Assembly: GCA_026986785.1 (NCBI GenBank)
Contig: JALSNW010000051.1
Coordinates: 186,001-250,000, forward strand
DNA: 64,000 nt
Reading direction: 5' to 3'
DNA from: Deltaproteobacteria bacterium
GTDB taxonomy: Bacteria; Desulfobacterota; Dissulfuribacteria; Dissulfuribacterales; QOAL01
Shown here: positions 8,876-16,351 of the stretch, one piece after another
How the letters are laid out: every line of letters starts with the position of its first letter
Position numbering within the stretch: position 1 is the first letter of the stretch
The notes under the pieces: generated by a model
Databases searched by the model: none
Seen by the model: only the letters and a program-made list of their open reading frames with translations
Told to the model about the DNA's origin: nothing
Program-made: the position numbers and the translations under genes

Positions 8876-10918
8876 TCAATAATGCCATTGCAGAGTGAAA
8901 TAGACAGTAAAGGGAGAGGTTTCTATCTGACTGAATTTACCTGGGACATGGTATTTTTGGTCAAAGAGATTCTTTATGGAGATTTGGGCATCCAGTCCCT
9001 GGATCAGTATGTTGTCGTAGGTACCTGTAACGTCCATGATCCACTTTGGTGAACTGGAATAACGTATTGTCCCCTTGTCATAATAGTTTGTTGTGGAACT
9101 AGAGTATTTGAGCTTGGCTGCCAGGCTACAGTGGTCCCCGACCTTGAAATCTGCTCCTAGATTGAAGAGCTCTTTTGGTCCTGTGTCAAAAGGGGTTTTC
9201 CACTTTGAGTAGAAAGGCTTGAGGGTCCCATCTGGCGCTATGATGATGTAATCGAGGGTCTTGTATTTTTCCTTGTCTCCATAGTCATTGAAAAATGTAC
9301 CGTTGCCCCAAAGGGTAAGCCATGGATAAGGACTCCAGCGTGCATTGAGCTCGACTCCATAGAGATTGTGGGAGCTAGGCTTTGAAAGCCCTCCGTGGGG
9401 GTCCTCGTTTACATGGTGGCGTATCTTATTCCAGAATGCCGTAGAATTGAGACGAAGGCCCTTTATTGGGCTCCAAGACACGTCCAGACTCAGATTCTTG
9501 ATCTCTTCCGGTTTTAGATCGTCTCTTTGCACGAGCTGCCTGTTGTAGGGTGTCCTGTAGGCAGAGCCAAGTATCAGCTTCATGAGCCACTGGGACGATG
9601 GTTTCCACCTTGCACCTGTGTTGAAGGAAAAGGTGTCGTCGTATTGATTGTGGCTATCGAACCTCAAGCCTGCCCAGACCTCAAAGGCCCTGCAGTGTCT
9701 ACGGAGCTGGCCGTAAAATGACAAGAGATGGGTATTGAAGTCTTGTTGATTGATGATTGGTGCGAATATGTCATTTCCAGGCTGGAGATAATCAGGCAGG
9801 AAGCTTTTTGACATAACGGCACCAGTGATCTTGTTGTATCTATAAGAAGTTCCCAGGGTTAATAGTCCCTGTGAATCCCAGAGTTCTCTGTCAAAGAATA
9901 GTTCGCCATGATAGATATGGCTTTTTGAATGCCATGACACATCTACCAACTGTTCATCATAGGGGATCTCTGAATAATAGGTGTTGAAGCGCACCTTGTT
10001 CAGGCCAAATGCCTTTTTTGCCTCGAGCCTTATGAACCTGAAGGGGGTCTTTTTCTTGGCGGCCCAGAGTTTGTCAGAGTTCATCTCTCCTACCACGTAT
10101 CTGTCCGTCATCTCTGACCAGCGTCCTGACAGTCTCAACCATTGCTTCCAAGAAAAATTGAAGACGGTCTCGAAGTACTTGGAGTCATCGACATCTCCAT
10201 CGCCACGTGTATAAAACCTGGGACATTGTTGGTCCTGGCTGCACTTCAGTACGTTGTAACCAGTGGAGTATTTACGATTTTGAGTGGCGCTGACTGCAAG
10301 GAAGCCCTCCCATAGCCCGTAATTCTTACCAAGGCTTACAGTGAAGTGTCCTGAATGGTTTGGCGTACCCCCGCGTAATTTTACATCAACTCCATCTATA
10401 TCCCTTCCTTCGAGAGGTACAATGTTGACAACACCTGCATATGCGTCAGGTCCCCAGAGGACAGAGGCAGGTCCTTTGATAATCTCGATCCTCTTGGTGA
10501 AATCCAGGCTCATCTCTTCACTGAGAGGGAATATGGATTTAGTATTGTCCGAGGTCATTGGGACAGAATCGTAGAGAAATAGAAAACTATCAGGGATCCC
10601 CCTGAAATACGGCTGTTTGCCCCATTCCCTCTGGGCCATATAGAAGCCCGGCACCATGGTCAAGGCCTCCCCGAGATTTCTCAGGCCGTATTTTTTTATT
10701 TCTTGCGTATTGATGATGGAGACAACTGCAGGGGCTTCATCTGGAGATTCAGGGTGTTTTGATGCACTTGTAACAACCGATATATCCTCTCCCACGAATA
10801 GAATTCTGGTAGGTACGGCCCAAGCAGATCCAATTGTAGTGATTGCTGAAGCCAGGAGAGCAAAAAGGAAAAATAGCCCTATTGGCCTGTTATAGTTGTC
10901 CACAGGAGATTGTTTCAA
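8876..10918 (-). CDS. TonB-dependent outer-membrane receptor
   Basis: The 680-residue protein is a ligand-gated outer-membrane porin for energised uptake. It has a signal peptide (hydrophobic core about residues 13-32, ending A-W-A), a TonB-box-like segment E-D-I-S-V-V-T-S-A, then a plug domain with L-G-E-A-L-T-M-V-P-G and I-E-I-I-K-G-P-A-S-V-L-W-G. The rest is a beta-barrel that ends in an aromatic F-T-L-Q-W-H-Y strand. The TTG start at 10918 overlaps the stop of the response-regulator gene, with GGAGG just upstream; an alternative GTG lies five codons in. It is the last gene of a signalling operon, which suggests its expression is tied to that two-component pair. The ligand is not evident; iron-siderophore, cobalamin or another metal complex are options. 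Confidence 0.92.
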   Translation of the reverse strand: MKQSPVDNYNRPIGLFFLFALLASAITTIGSAWAVPTRILFVGEDISVVTSASKHPESPDEAPAVVSIINTQEIKKYGLRNLGEALTMVPGFYMAQREWGKQPYFRGIPDSFLFLYDSVPMTSDNTKSIFPLSEEMSLDFTKRIEIIKGPASVLWGPDAYAGVVNIVPLEGRDIDGVDVKLRGGTPNHSGHFTVSLGKNYGLWEGFLAVSATQNRKYSTGYNVLKCSQDQQCPRFYTRGDGDVDDSKYFETVFNFSWKQWLRLSGRWSEMTDRYVVGEMNSDKLWAAKKKTPFRFIRLEAKKAFGLNKVRFNTYYSEIPYDEQLVDVSWHSKSHIYHGELFFDRELWDSQGLLTLGTSYRYNKITGAVMSKSFLPDYLQPGNDIFAPIINQQDFNTHLLSFYGQLRRHCRAFEVWAGLRFDSHNQYDDTFSFNTGARWKPSSQWLMKLILGSAYRTPYNRQLVQRDDLKPEEIKNLSLDVSWSPIKGLRLNSTAFWNKIRHHVNEDPHGGLSKPSSHNLYGVELNARWSPYPWLTLWGNGTFFNDYGDKEKYKTLDYIIIAPDGTLKPFYSKWKTPFDTGPKELFNLGADFKVGDHCSLAAKLKYSSSTTNYYDKGTIRYSSSPKWIMDVTGTYDNILIQGLDAQISIKNLFDQKYHVPGKFSQIETSPFTVYFTLQWHY

Positions 10919-12279
10919 CTGCCCTCCTCCAGTTGTTTTACCCTTGTCCTGAATTTCGACCTCGTAAGTCCCAAGAGCCTTGCCGCAGCGCTCTGATTGT
11001 TATTGGTCAGTTGGAGTGCCTGTTTTATCAGGTCTTTTTCTAATTCCTCAAGATTTATTCCATTCTCATCCAGACTGAATCTTGTATCGGGATGATCTGA
11101 TGTCTGGCTGCTTCTAAGAAATTCCAGGTGTTCAGCTGTAACAGGTGGGAGACCTGCAAGTATTATGGCGCGTTCCATCGTATTTGCAAGTTCTCTGATA
11201 TTTCCTGGCCATGAATAATTCATGAGTATCTTTTTGGCCCCTTGTGTTAGTAGCTGCATCTGTCCGTTTGATTCAGGATCCAGAAACTTCTTGATAAAAT
11301 ATTCTGCCAGGGGCAATATGGCCTCTTTTCTCTGACGAAGTGGGGGGATGTGGATAGGAAAGACGTTTATCCTATAATAGAGGTCTTGTCTAAAGGCCCC
11401 TTCTTTTACAAGTTGTTCCAGGTCTTGATTGGTGGCACATATGACCCTTACATCTACTTTTATCGCTTCGTTTCCTCCCACCCGCTGTATGGTCTTTTCC
11501 TGAAGGGCCCTCAAGAGTTTTGCCTGGGCCTCAATGGGAAGATCTCCTATCTCGTCAAGCAGCAGGGTACCACCAGAGGCATATTCGAAGACCCCTTGTT
11601 TGGATTTTTCTGCACCTGTAAACGCACCTTTTTCATGGCCGAAAAGGGTACTTTGTACAAGGGTATCAGTTATGGCAGCACAGTTTACTGCCACGAATCT
11701 GCCCTTTGCCCTTGGACTGTGATTATGGATGAATCGTGCCACTACTTCCTTGCCTGTACCTGATTCCCCGGTGATAAGTACAGTCGTATCTGGTTTTTGG
11801 GCAACCCTGGAGGCCACCTCCATGACCTTCTGCATTGGTTTCGAAACACAGATGATTTCGCCTTTTTGGGTTAATCTTTTCAGTTCCCTCTTCAGCTTGA
11901 CATTTTCCTTGAGTATCCTGGAAACACCTACTGCCTTTTCTACAGCAAGGATGATCCGTTCTTCATCAAAGGGTTTCGTAATATAGTCTACCGCTCCCTC
12001 TTTCATTGCATTGACGGCAGATTCAATGGTGCCAAAGGCAGTGATCACTATAACTGGTACCGGAATCTCCATCTTCTTGATATGTCTCAGAAGCTCCAGG
12101 CCATCCATCTCAGGCATACGGATATCGCTTATCACCACGTCAAACGCCTCTGTTTCCATGAGGGCCAAGGCCTCTTTGCCACTACCAGCCTCTGAGATCT
12201 TGTGTCCCTTACACCCAAGCATGATGCCCAGGATATGTCTAATTTTTTTTTCGTCGTCAACTATGAGGATATTTGCCAT
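10915..12279 (-). CDS. sigma-54-dependent response regulator (NtrC/AtoC family)
   Basis: This 454-residue activator has the three usual parts. Residues 1-120 are a receiver with the acidic pair D8-D9, phospho-acceptor D52 and a K-P-F near 104. Residues about 145-370 are the AAA+ domain, with Walker A G-E-S-G-T-G-K-E, the sigma-54 contact loop G-A-F-T-G-A, Walker B L-L-L-D-E-I-G-D and the W-P-G-N-I-R-E-L block. The C-terminus has a Fis-type helix-turn-helix (Q-S-A-A-A-R-L-L-G-L-T-R). It should activate RpoN promoters when phosphorylated by the kinase encoded just upstream, 18 bases away, and it overlaps the TonB receptor start by four bases. Confidence 0.96.
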   Translation of the reverse strand: MANILIVDDEKKIRHILGIMLGCKGHKISEAGSGKEALALMETEAFDVVISDIRMPEMDGLELLRHIKKMEIPVPVIVITAFGTIESAVNAMKEGAVDYITKPFDEERIILAVEKAVGVSRILKENVKLKRELKRLTQKGEIICVSKPMQKVMEVASRVAQKPDTTVLITGESGTGKEVVARFIHNHSPRAKGRFVAVNCAAITDTLVQSTLFGHEKGAFTGAEKSKQGVFEYASGGTLLLDEIGDLPIEAQAKLLRALQEKTIQRVGGNEAIKVDVRVICATNQDLEQLVKEGAFRQDLYYRINVFPIHIPPLRQRKEAILPLAEYFIKKFLDPESNGQMQLLTQGAKKILMNYSWPGNIRELANTMERAIILAGLPPVTAEHLEFLRSSQTSDHPDTRFSLDENGINLEELEKDLIKQALQLTNNNQSAAARLLGLTRSKFRTRVKQLEEGS

Positions 12280-12297
12280 TTTTTCTCTATATTTTCA

Positions 12298-13692
12298 CTA
12301 AATAATAATTTCAAATATTGTTCCATTCCCCTGGTTACTATGGAGGACAAGTTGACCCATGTGGGCCTCTATTATCCTTTTGGCAAAAGCAAGGCCAAGC
12401 CCTGTGCCCTTGGCCTTGGTGGTGAAGAATGGTTCGAGGATCTTGCCCCTGTCCTCAGGTCTGATTCCTTCACCTTGATCCCTTATTATGATAGAGAATT
12501 CTCTGCCTTTTTGGGAAAGCTCTACTTGGACCTGTTGACCTTTATTTGATGCCTCGCATCCATTTTTTATGATATTGGAGATAGCACGCGAGAGGAGATC
12601 TGCGTCTGCATCAATCACAAAATTCTCTCCAGGGTCTTGGATGCTACACTTGATCTCTATGCCCCTTTTTTTCCACTCGAGATTCATTCGTTCAACGATC
12701 TCTGTTATAAGCTCGTCGAGACGCACTTTGCTGAAAGATAATGGTTTGGGCCTGGAAAACTCCAAGAAATCCTGAATAAGATCATTGAGTCTCATCACCT
12801 CGTCTTCGACATAGTTGATCATGGTGCCCCGGGTTTCTTGGTCGATATCCGACTTTTTCAGGATATCCAGGGCACCTTTTATTATGCCCAATGGATTTTT
12901 CACCTCATGGGCGATAGTTACGGCGAAGTGGCCGATCTCTGCCAATGCCTTTTGTTGTATGAGTTGTTGATAGGTATGCTCGAGGTTCCTCCTACTCTCC
13001 TTTAGGGCCTGGGTCATGGTATTGAAGGCACGGGCTAGTTTTCGGGTCTCAGGTAAGGATCCTTCGGACAATTTTACCTCGAGGTTCCCCTGGGCTATGT
13101 CTTGGGCAGCCTCTATGAGGCGCTCTAAAGGGGCAGTGAGGGATTTGCTAAAGACCAGGAAGGCAATTATCCCTCCACTTGCGATCAATAGGGTTACCAC
13201 TGCATATCTCAAGTGCAATTCACTGGATAGTTGTTCTATGCCAGTGGTATTGTAGTATATCTTGACTGTCCCCAGGATCTTTTGCCCGGAAGTACCTGTG
13301 CCAAATGCCAGATTTTCGGACTGGGTAGTGAGAAAGACCGGTGTTTGTACCGTATTGTGGCCTGCTTCACCAGGGATTTGGGATCTCGCCAAGATCTTTC
13401 CCGAGCTTGCCTTTATCACGACCCGTACTACATCTTTTTCTTTTAGCAGGTTGGAAGCCAGCCTTTGAAGCATGTCCCTGTCATCCAACAGGATGCCGAG
13501 TTCACAGTTGGCAGCAAGATATTTGGCCAAAAAATCCATCCTGTCCCTAAAGCGAATCAGAAGGAAGTTTTCAGACAAACGGCTACCGATGAATCCCAGG
13601 GTTATGGTGGTAAGTATGGTCAATACAACGATTCCAAGGGCCAGCCTCTGTTGGAAATTCAGATTTTTCATGGTGGCGAATCTAATTCCCAC
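12298..13692 (-). CDS. membrane sensor histidine kinase
   Basis: The 464-residue kinase has a first membrane helix (about residues 15-37), a periplasmic sensor region of about 130 residues, a second helix (about 165-187), a HAMP linker, a HisKA dimerisation helix with the phospho-accepting histidine in A-H-E-V-K-N-P-L, and an HATPase domain with N-I-I-K-N-G, D-Q-G-E-G-I and G-T-G-L-G-L-A. The GTG at 13692 is chosen because GGAGG lies eight bases before it; ATG codons at 13698 and 13671 are alternatives, the first too close to that site and the second lacking one. It overlaps the end of the solute-binding gene and precedes its cognate regulator by 18 bases. Confidence 0.94.
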   Translation of the reverse strand: MGIRFATMKNLNFQQRLALGIVVLTILTTITLGFIGSRLSENFLLIRFRDRMDFLAKYLAANCELGILLDDRDMLQRLASNLLKEKDVVRVVIKASSGKILARSQIPGEAGHNTVQTPVFLTTQSENLAFGTGTSGQKILGTVKIYYNTTGIEQLSSELHLRYAVVTLLIASGGIIAFLVFSKSLTAPLERLIEAAQDIAQGNLEVKLSEGSLPETRKLARAFNTMTQALKESRRNLEHTYQQLIQQKALAEIGHFAVTIAHEVKNPLGIIKGALDILKKSDIDQETRGTMINYVEDEVMRLNDLIQDFLEFSRPKPLSFSKVRLDELITEIVERMNLEWKKRGIEIKCSIQDPGENFVIDADADLLSRAISNIIKNGCEASNKGQQVQVELSQKGREFSIIIRDQGEGIRPEDRGKILEPFFTTKAKGTGLGLAFAKRIIEAHMGQLVLHSNQGNGTIFEIII

Positions 13693-14596
13693 GGCCATGT
13701 CCTCCTGGAATGTTGTTCCATCTTTCTGGATGTTTTTCCCTGAGAAACTGGAAAACCTTTGTGTTCCATTCCACTTTTACTGGCGGGGGCAGGAGACGGC
13801 ATTTTTCTCCCTGAAGAAACTTGGCAAGAAGCTTGGCCCCCTCTATCCCAACGTTTTTATAGTCGATTGTAAAGGCCATCACTGCACCGGTTTCAAAGAA
13901 GAAATGGTTGTAGCCTACTACTGCTATCCCTTTGATGAGAGCAGCCTTTGTAAGGTGCCTGACTATCTTTTCTGAGATTACTGTTGAGTCTGGTATGAAT
14001 AGCAAGATATCAATCTGGTCTATCTCAGGTCTGAGTTTTCTCATGATTTCATCCGAACCCGATACAGGAAGGGGTGTGAACCTCAGCCCCACCTGGTTAC
14101 AGGCATCTTGTGCCTGGTGGATGATATCTGAGTTCTCTTTGGGGTTGTACAGAATGGCCAGGGTTTTCCCTTGGCCAAGTCTTTGGGCTATTTGATAAAC
14201 CTGAAACGAGATGGGTACCCTGAGGTCTATGCCGCAAGGGTCATTCCCAGGAAGAAGCTTTTTTAGATCAAGGGTCATGATGGCCATTTTTATTGGTACT
14301 TGGAATTTAGGGGAATAGATGAGTTTTGCAGCCTCCGGGCCAATGGCAACCGCCGCTTCAATCTCACCCTTTTTCAGGTAGTGTTTGGCAAGCTCCAGGT
14401 TCTCGTCAAGATAGACAACGATCAACTCCACGTTGGCGGTTGTTTTGAGGCCGTCTAATGCCTCTATATATGGACGGATCCTCGATGAGACAAAAACACC
14501 AGTAACAACTGGATCTCCAAAGGCGAAACCAGTATGAGATACCAGGAGCAGTAAAATACCGAAAAAGACCTTTATATAAGGCCTATTCCCTGGCAT
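13682..14596 (-). CDS. periplasmic ABC-type solute-binding protein (ABC_sub_bind family), orphan
   Basis: The 304-residue protein has a signal peptide (hydrophobic core about residues 9-25) and a two-lobed periplasmic-binding fold of the ABC_sub_bind family. Recognisable features are A-A-V-A-I-G-P-E-A in the first lobe, the hinge-like L-A-I-L-Y-N-P-K-E-N-S segment, I-L-L-F-I-P-D-S-T-V and V-V-G-Y-N-H-F-F in the second. No permease or ATPase gene is near. It overlaps the methylase gene before it by 14 bases and the kinase gene after it by 11 bases, so a role as a ligand-sensing partner of the kinase, or as a carrier beyond the TonB receptor, is more likely than classical ABC import. This is inference from context. 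Confidence 0.82.
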   Translation of the reverse strand: MPGNRPYIKVFFGILLLLVSHTGFAFGDPVVTGVFVSSRIRPYIEALDGLKTTANVELIVVYLDENLELAKHYLKKGEIEAAVAIGPEAAKLIYSPKFQVPIKMAIMTLDLKKLLPGNDPCGIDLRVPISFQVYQIAQRLGQGKTLAILYNPKENSDIIHQAQDACNQVGLRFTPLPVSGSDEIMRKLRPEIDQIDILLFIPDSTVISEKIVRHLTKAALIKGIAVVGYNHFFFETGAVMAFTIDYKNVGIEGAKLLAKFLQGEKCRLLPPPVKVEWNTKVFQFLREKHPERWNNIPGGHGRGN

Positions 14597-15314
14597 TTTT
14601 TAGCGCCCACGTGACTTGTCTCAAGAAACCCCTGACCATTTTCACATCTTTTGCAGTAAGCCCCTTTCCATTGAAGAGTCGCCTGGCATTGAGCATCCAA
14701 TAGGAGGGCGTCTGTTTCTCAAAAAGTCCCACCTTCTCAAAGGTGTCGTAGAGATGATGGAACATACCCTCTTTTTCCCTGAAGGTGGCAAGACGCGGCC
14801 TCTTGATGATCGGACTATTGAGTTTTGCTGTAAATATTTCATAACATAAAATCATTACACTTTGTGCAAGGTTTATGGAAGAAAAATTACTGGTGGGTAT
14901 TGTCACTACACTACTGCACAGGCTCAGATCATGGTTTTTGAGACCCCATTTTTCCGATCCAAATAGCAGACCTATCCTTGTCTCCTTGTCGAGGCTGGCC
15001 ACAAAGGTCGCAAGTTCCCGAGGAGAATGGCTGGGCCTTCGTCTTCGCCCTGTTCTGGCAGTAGTTCCTGCAAGGTAATGCAGGTCGTCGATTGCGGCCT
15101 TCAAGTCATCGTGGATTGTCATGGATTCCACTACATCGAGTGCTTCATGAGTAGCCATTTTTTGTATTTTGTCCATGTCGATACGTTCTGGTTTGACCAG
15201 GCGCAAGGTCGATATCCCCATATTTTTGCAGCATCTTGCAGCTGCTCCTATGTTTTCAGGGTATCTTGGGGCATTCAATATTATTGTAATATTAGAAAGG
15301 TCAAGGTTGTTCAT
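14583..15314 (-). CDS. trmJ: SPOUT-family RNA methyltransferase, TrmJ-like (tRNA Cm32/Um32)
   Basis: The 243-residue protein belongs to the knotted SpoU/TrmH methyltransferases that methylate ribose 2'-OH in RNA. Motif 1 is P-E-N-I-G-A-A-A-R, motif 2 is L-L-F-G-S-E-K-W-G-L, and motif 3 is I-P-T-S-N-F-S-S-I-N-L-A-Q-S-V. The order of motifs and the Y-E after motif 3 resemble TrmJ, which acts on position 32 of tRNAs. In place of the usual G-x-E-x-x-G-L arginine the sequence has G-S-E-K-W-G-L. There is a C-terminal helical extension as in TrmJ. It is the first gene of the operon leading to the TonB receptor. The exact RNA target is not certain. Confidence 0.85.
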   Translation of the reverse strand: MNNLDLSNITIILNAPRYPENIGAAARCCKNMGISTLRLVKPERIDMDKIQKMATHEALDVVESMTIHDDLKAAIDDLHYLAGTTARTGRRRRPSHSPRELATFVASLDKETRIGLLFGSEKWGLKNHDLSLCSSVVTIPTSNFSSINLAQSVMILCYEIFTAKLNSPIIKRPRLATFREKEGMFHHLYDTFEKVGLFEKQTPSYWMLNARRLFNGKGLTAKDVKMVRGFLRQVTWALKNARE

Positions 15315-15442
15315 GGGAGAATTTTCATGTTTTTTTATCTCTACATGATGTTCTATATCTTAATAGCCAGTACGATAATTCATAATAAGGTATAAGGCCC
15401 TGGAAATCATCCATATATAAAAAGGACGAGGAAGCAACCGAG

Positions 15443-16297
15443 GTGCTAAAGGCATATAAGAGATATTTATCATTCCTTATGATCTTGGCTGGTTTCCTAT
15501 ATTATGGCGTCTTTGTCGAACCAAATCAAATCATAGTAAAGACTGTCAGCATTAGGGATGATACCCTTTTTAGGGCATGGAAAGATATCCGGATAGTACA
15601 GCTTTCTGATCTTCACATATCGAGGCTTGGGCCACGAGAGAAAAAGGTGGTAAGTGAGGTGTCGAGGATCAGGCCAGACCTGATATGCATCACAGGGGAT
15701 CTTGCCCAGTGGGATGCTTCAAATAACGATGTGATGGAGTTTCTGGATTCTCTGCATGCCACCTATGGCGTGTTCATTGTGCTTGGTGATGCAGATATGA
15801 GTATAGGAAGGGGCAGGTGTTCTTATTGTCATGTCAATGGGAACATCTACGAATTCAGAAAAAAACCTGTTTTTCTAAGAAATCGTCTATTCAGACTGAA
15901 GCTGAATATGGATGGGAGCCTTTATGTACTTGGTTTATCACCAAATTTGGATGCAGAGACCTTTGGTGATCTATGGAAAAATATCAGAAAAGATATCCCA
16001 GTCCAGTCCCCCGTTTTGGTCCTGAGTCATTTTTCTTCCCTTTGGGATATGGTTCTGCCCAACGATCATGTCCTTTGGTTGAGTGGGGATACCCACGGAG
16101 GTCAAGTGGCGCTTCCGAGCCTTGTCTGGCCCTTATTTTTTGGGGGCAAGGATTTTAGACATCTAAGGGGGCTTTATGGTTCAGGCAGTGGGAAATGGCT
16201 GTATGTTAATCAGGGTATCGGGACCACCCTGAAATTCCCAATCAGGATAGGAGTCCTGCCGGAAATAACACTGTTTTCCTTTGCACCTGCCAAATAA
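15443..16297 (+). CDS. membrane-anchored metallophosphoesterase (YkuE/YaeI-like) with altered metal motif
   Basis: The 284-residue protein starts at a GTG and has one N-terminal membrane helix (about residues 8-25). It carries the calcineurin-like phosphoesterase blocks L-S-D-L-H, T-G-D-L and S-G-D-T-H-G-G-Q-V in order. The third block, usually G-N-H-D or G-N-H-E, here reads G115-D-A-D118, so the metal-binding asparagine and the catalytic histidine are replaced, while the S-H-F-S block keeps its histidine. A C-x-x-C pair follows at about residue 126. The enzyme may have weak, altered or no phosphatase activity. It is divergent from trmJ and converges on the aspartic-protease-like gene. Confidence 0.8.
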   Translation: MLKAYKRYLSFLMILAGFLYYGVFVEPNQIIVKTVSIRDDTLFRAWKDIRIVQLSDLHISRLGPREKKVVSEVSRIRPDLICITGDLAQWDASNNDVMEFLDSLHATYGVFIVLGDADMSIGRGRCSYCHVNGNIYEFRKKPVFLRNRLFRLKLNMDGSLYVLGLSPNLDAETFGDLWKNIRKDIPVQSPVLVLSHFSSLWDMVLPNDHVLWLSGDTHGGQVALPSLVWPLFFGGKDFRHLRGLYGSGSGKWLYVNQGIGTTLKFPIRIGVLPEITLFSFAPAK

Positions 16298-16302
16298 AGA
16301 GA

Positions 16303-16326
16303 CCCCGGGTCTTGTAGACGCCGGGG
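16303..16326. terminator. shared hairpin terminator between convergent genes
   Basis: CCCCGGGTCT, a three-base loop and AGAC(g)CCGGGG form a strong stem of ten pairs with one bulge. On the minus strand it is followed by TCTCTTTATTT, so it suits the end of the secreted-protein transcript; on the plus strand the following sequence is less T-rich. It lies five bases after the phosphoesterase stop and 25 bases past the end of the opposing gene. Confidence 0.7.
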
Positions 16327-16351
16327 CCCTCGTATTTTCTCGAAGACAGAG

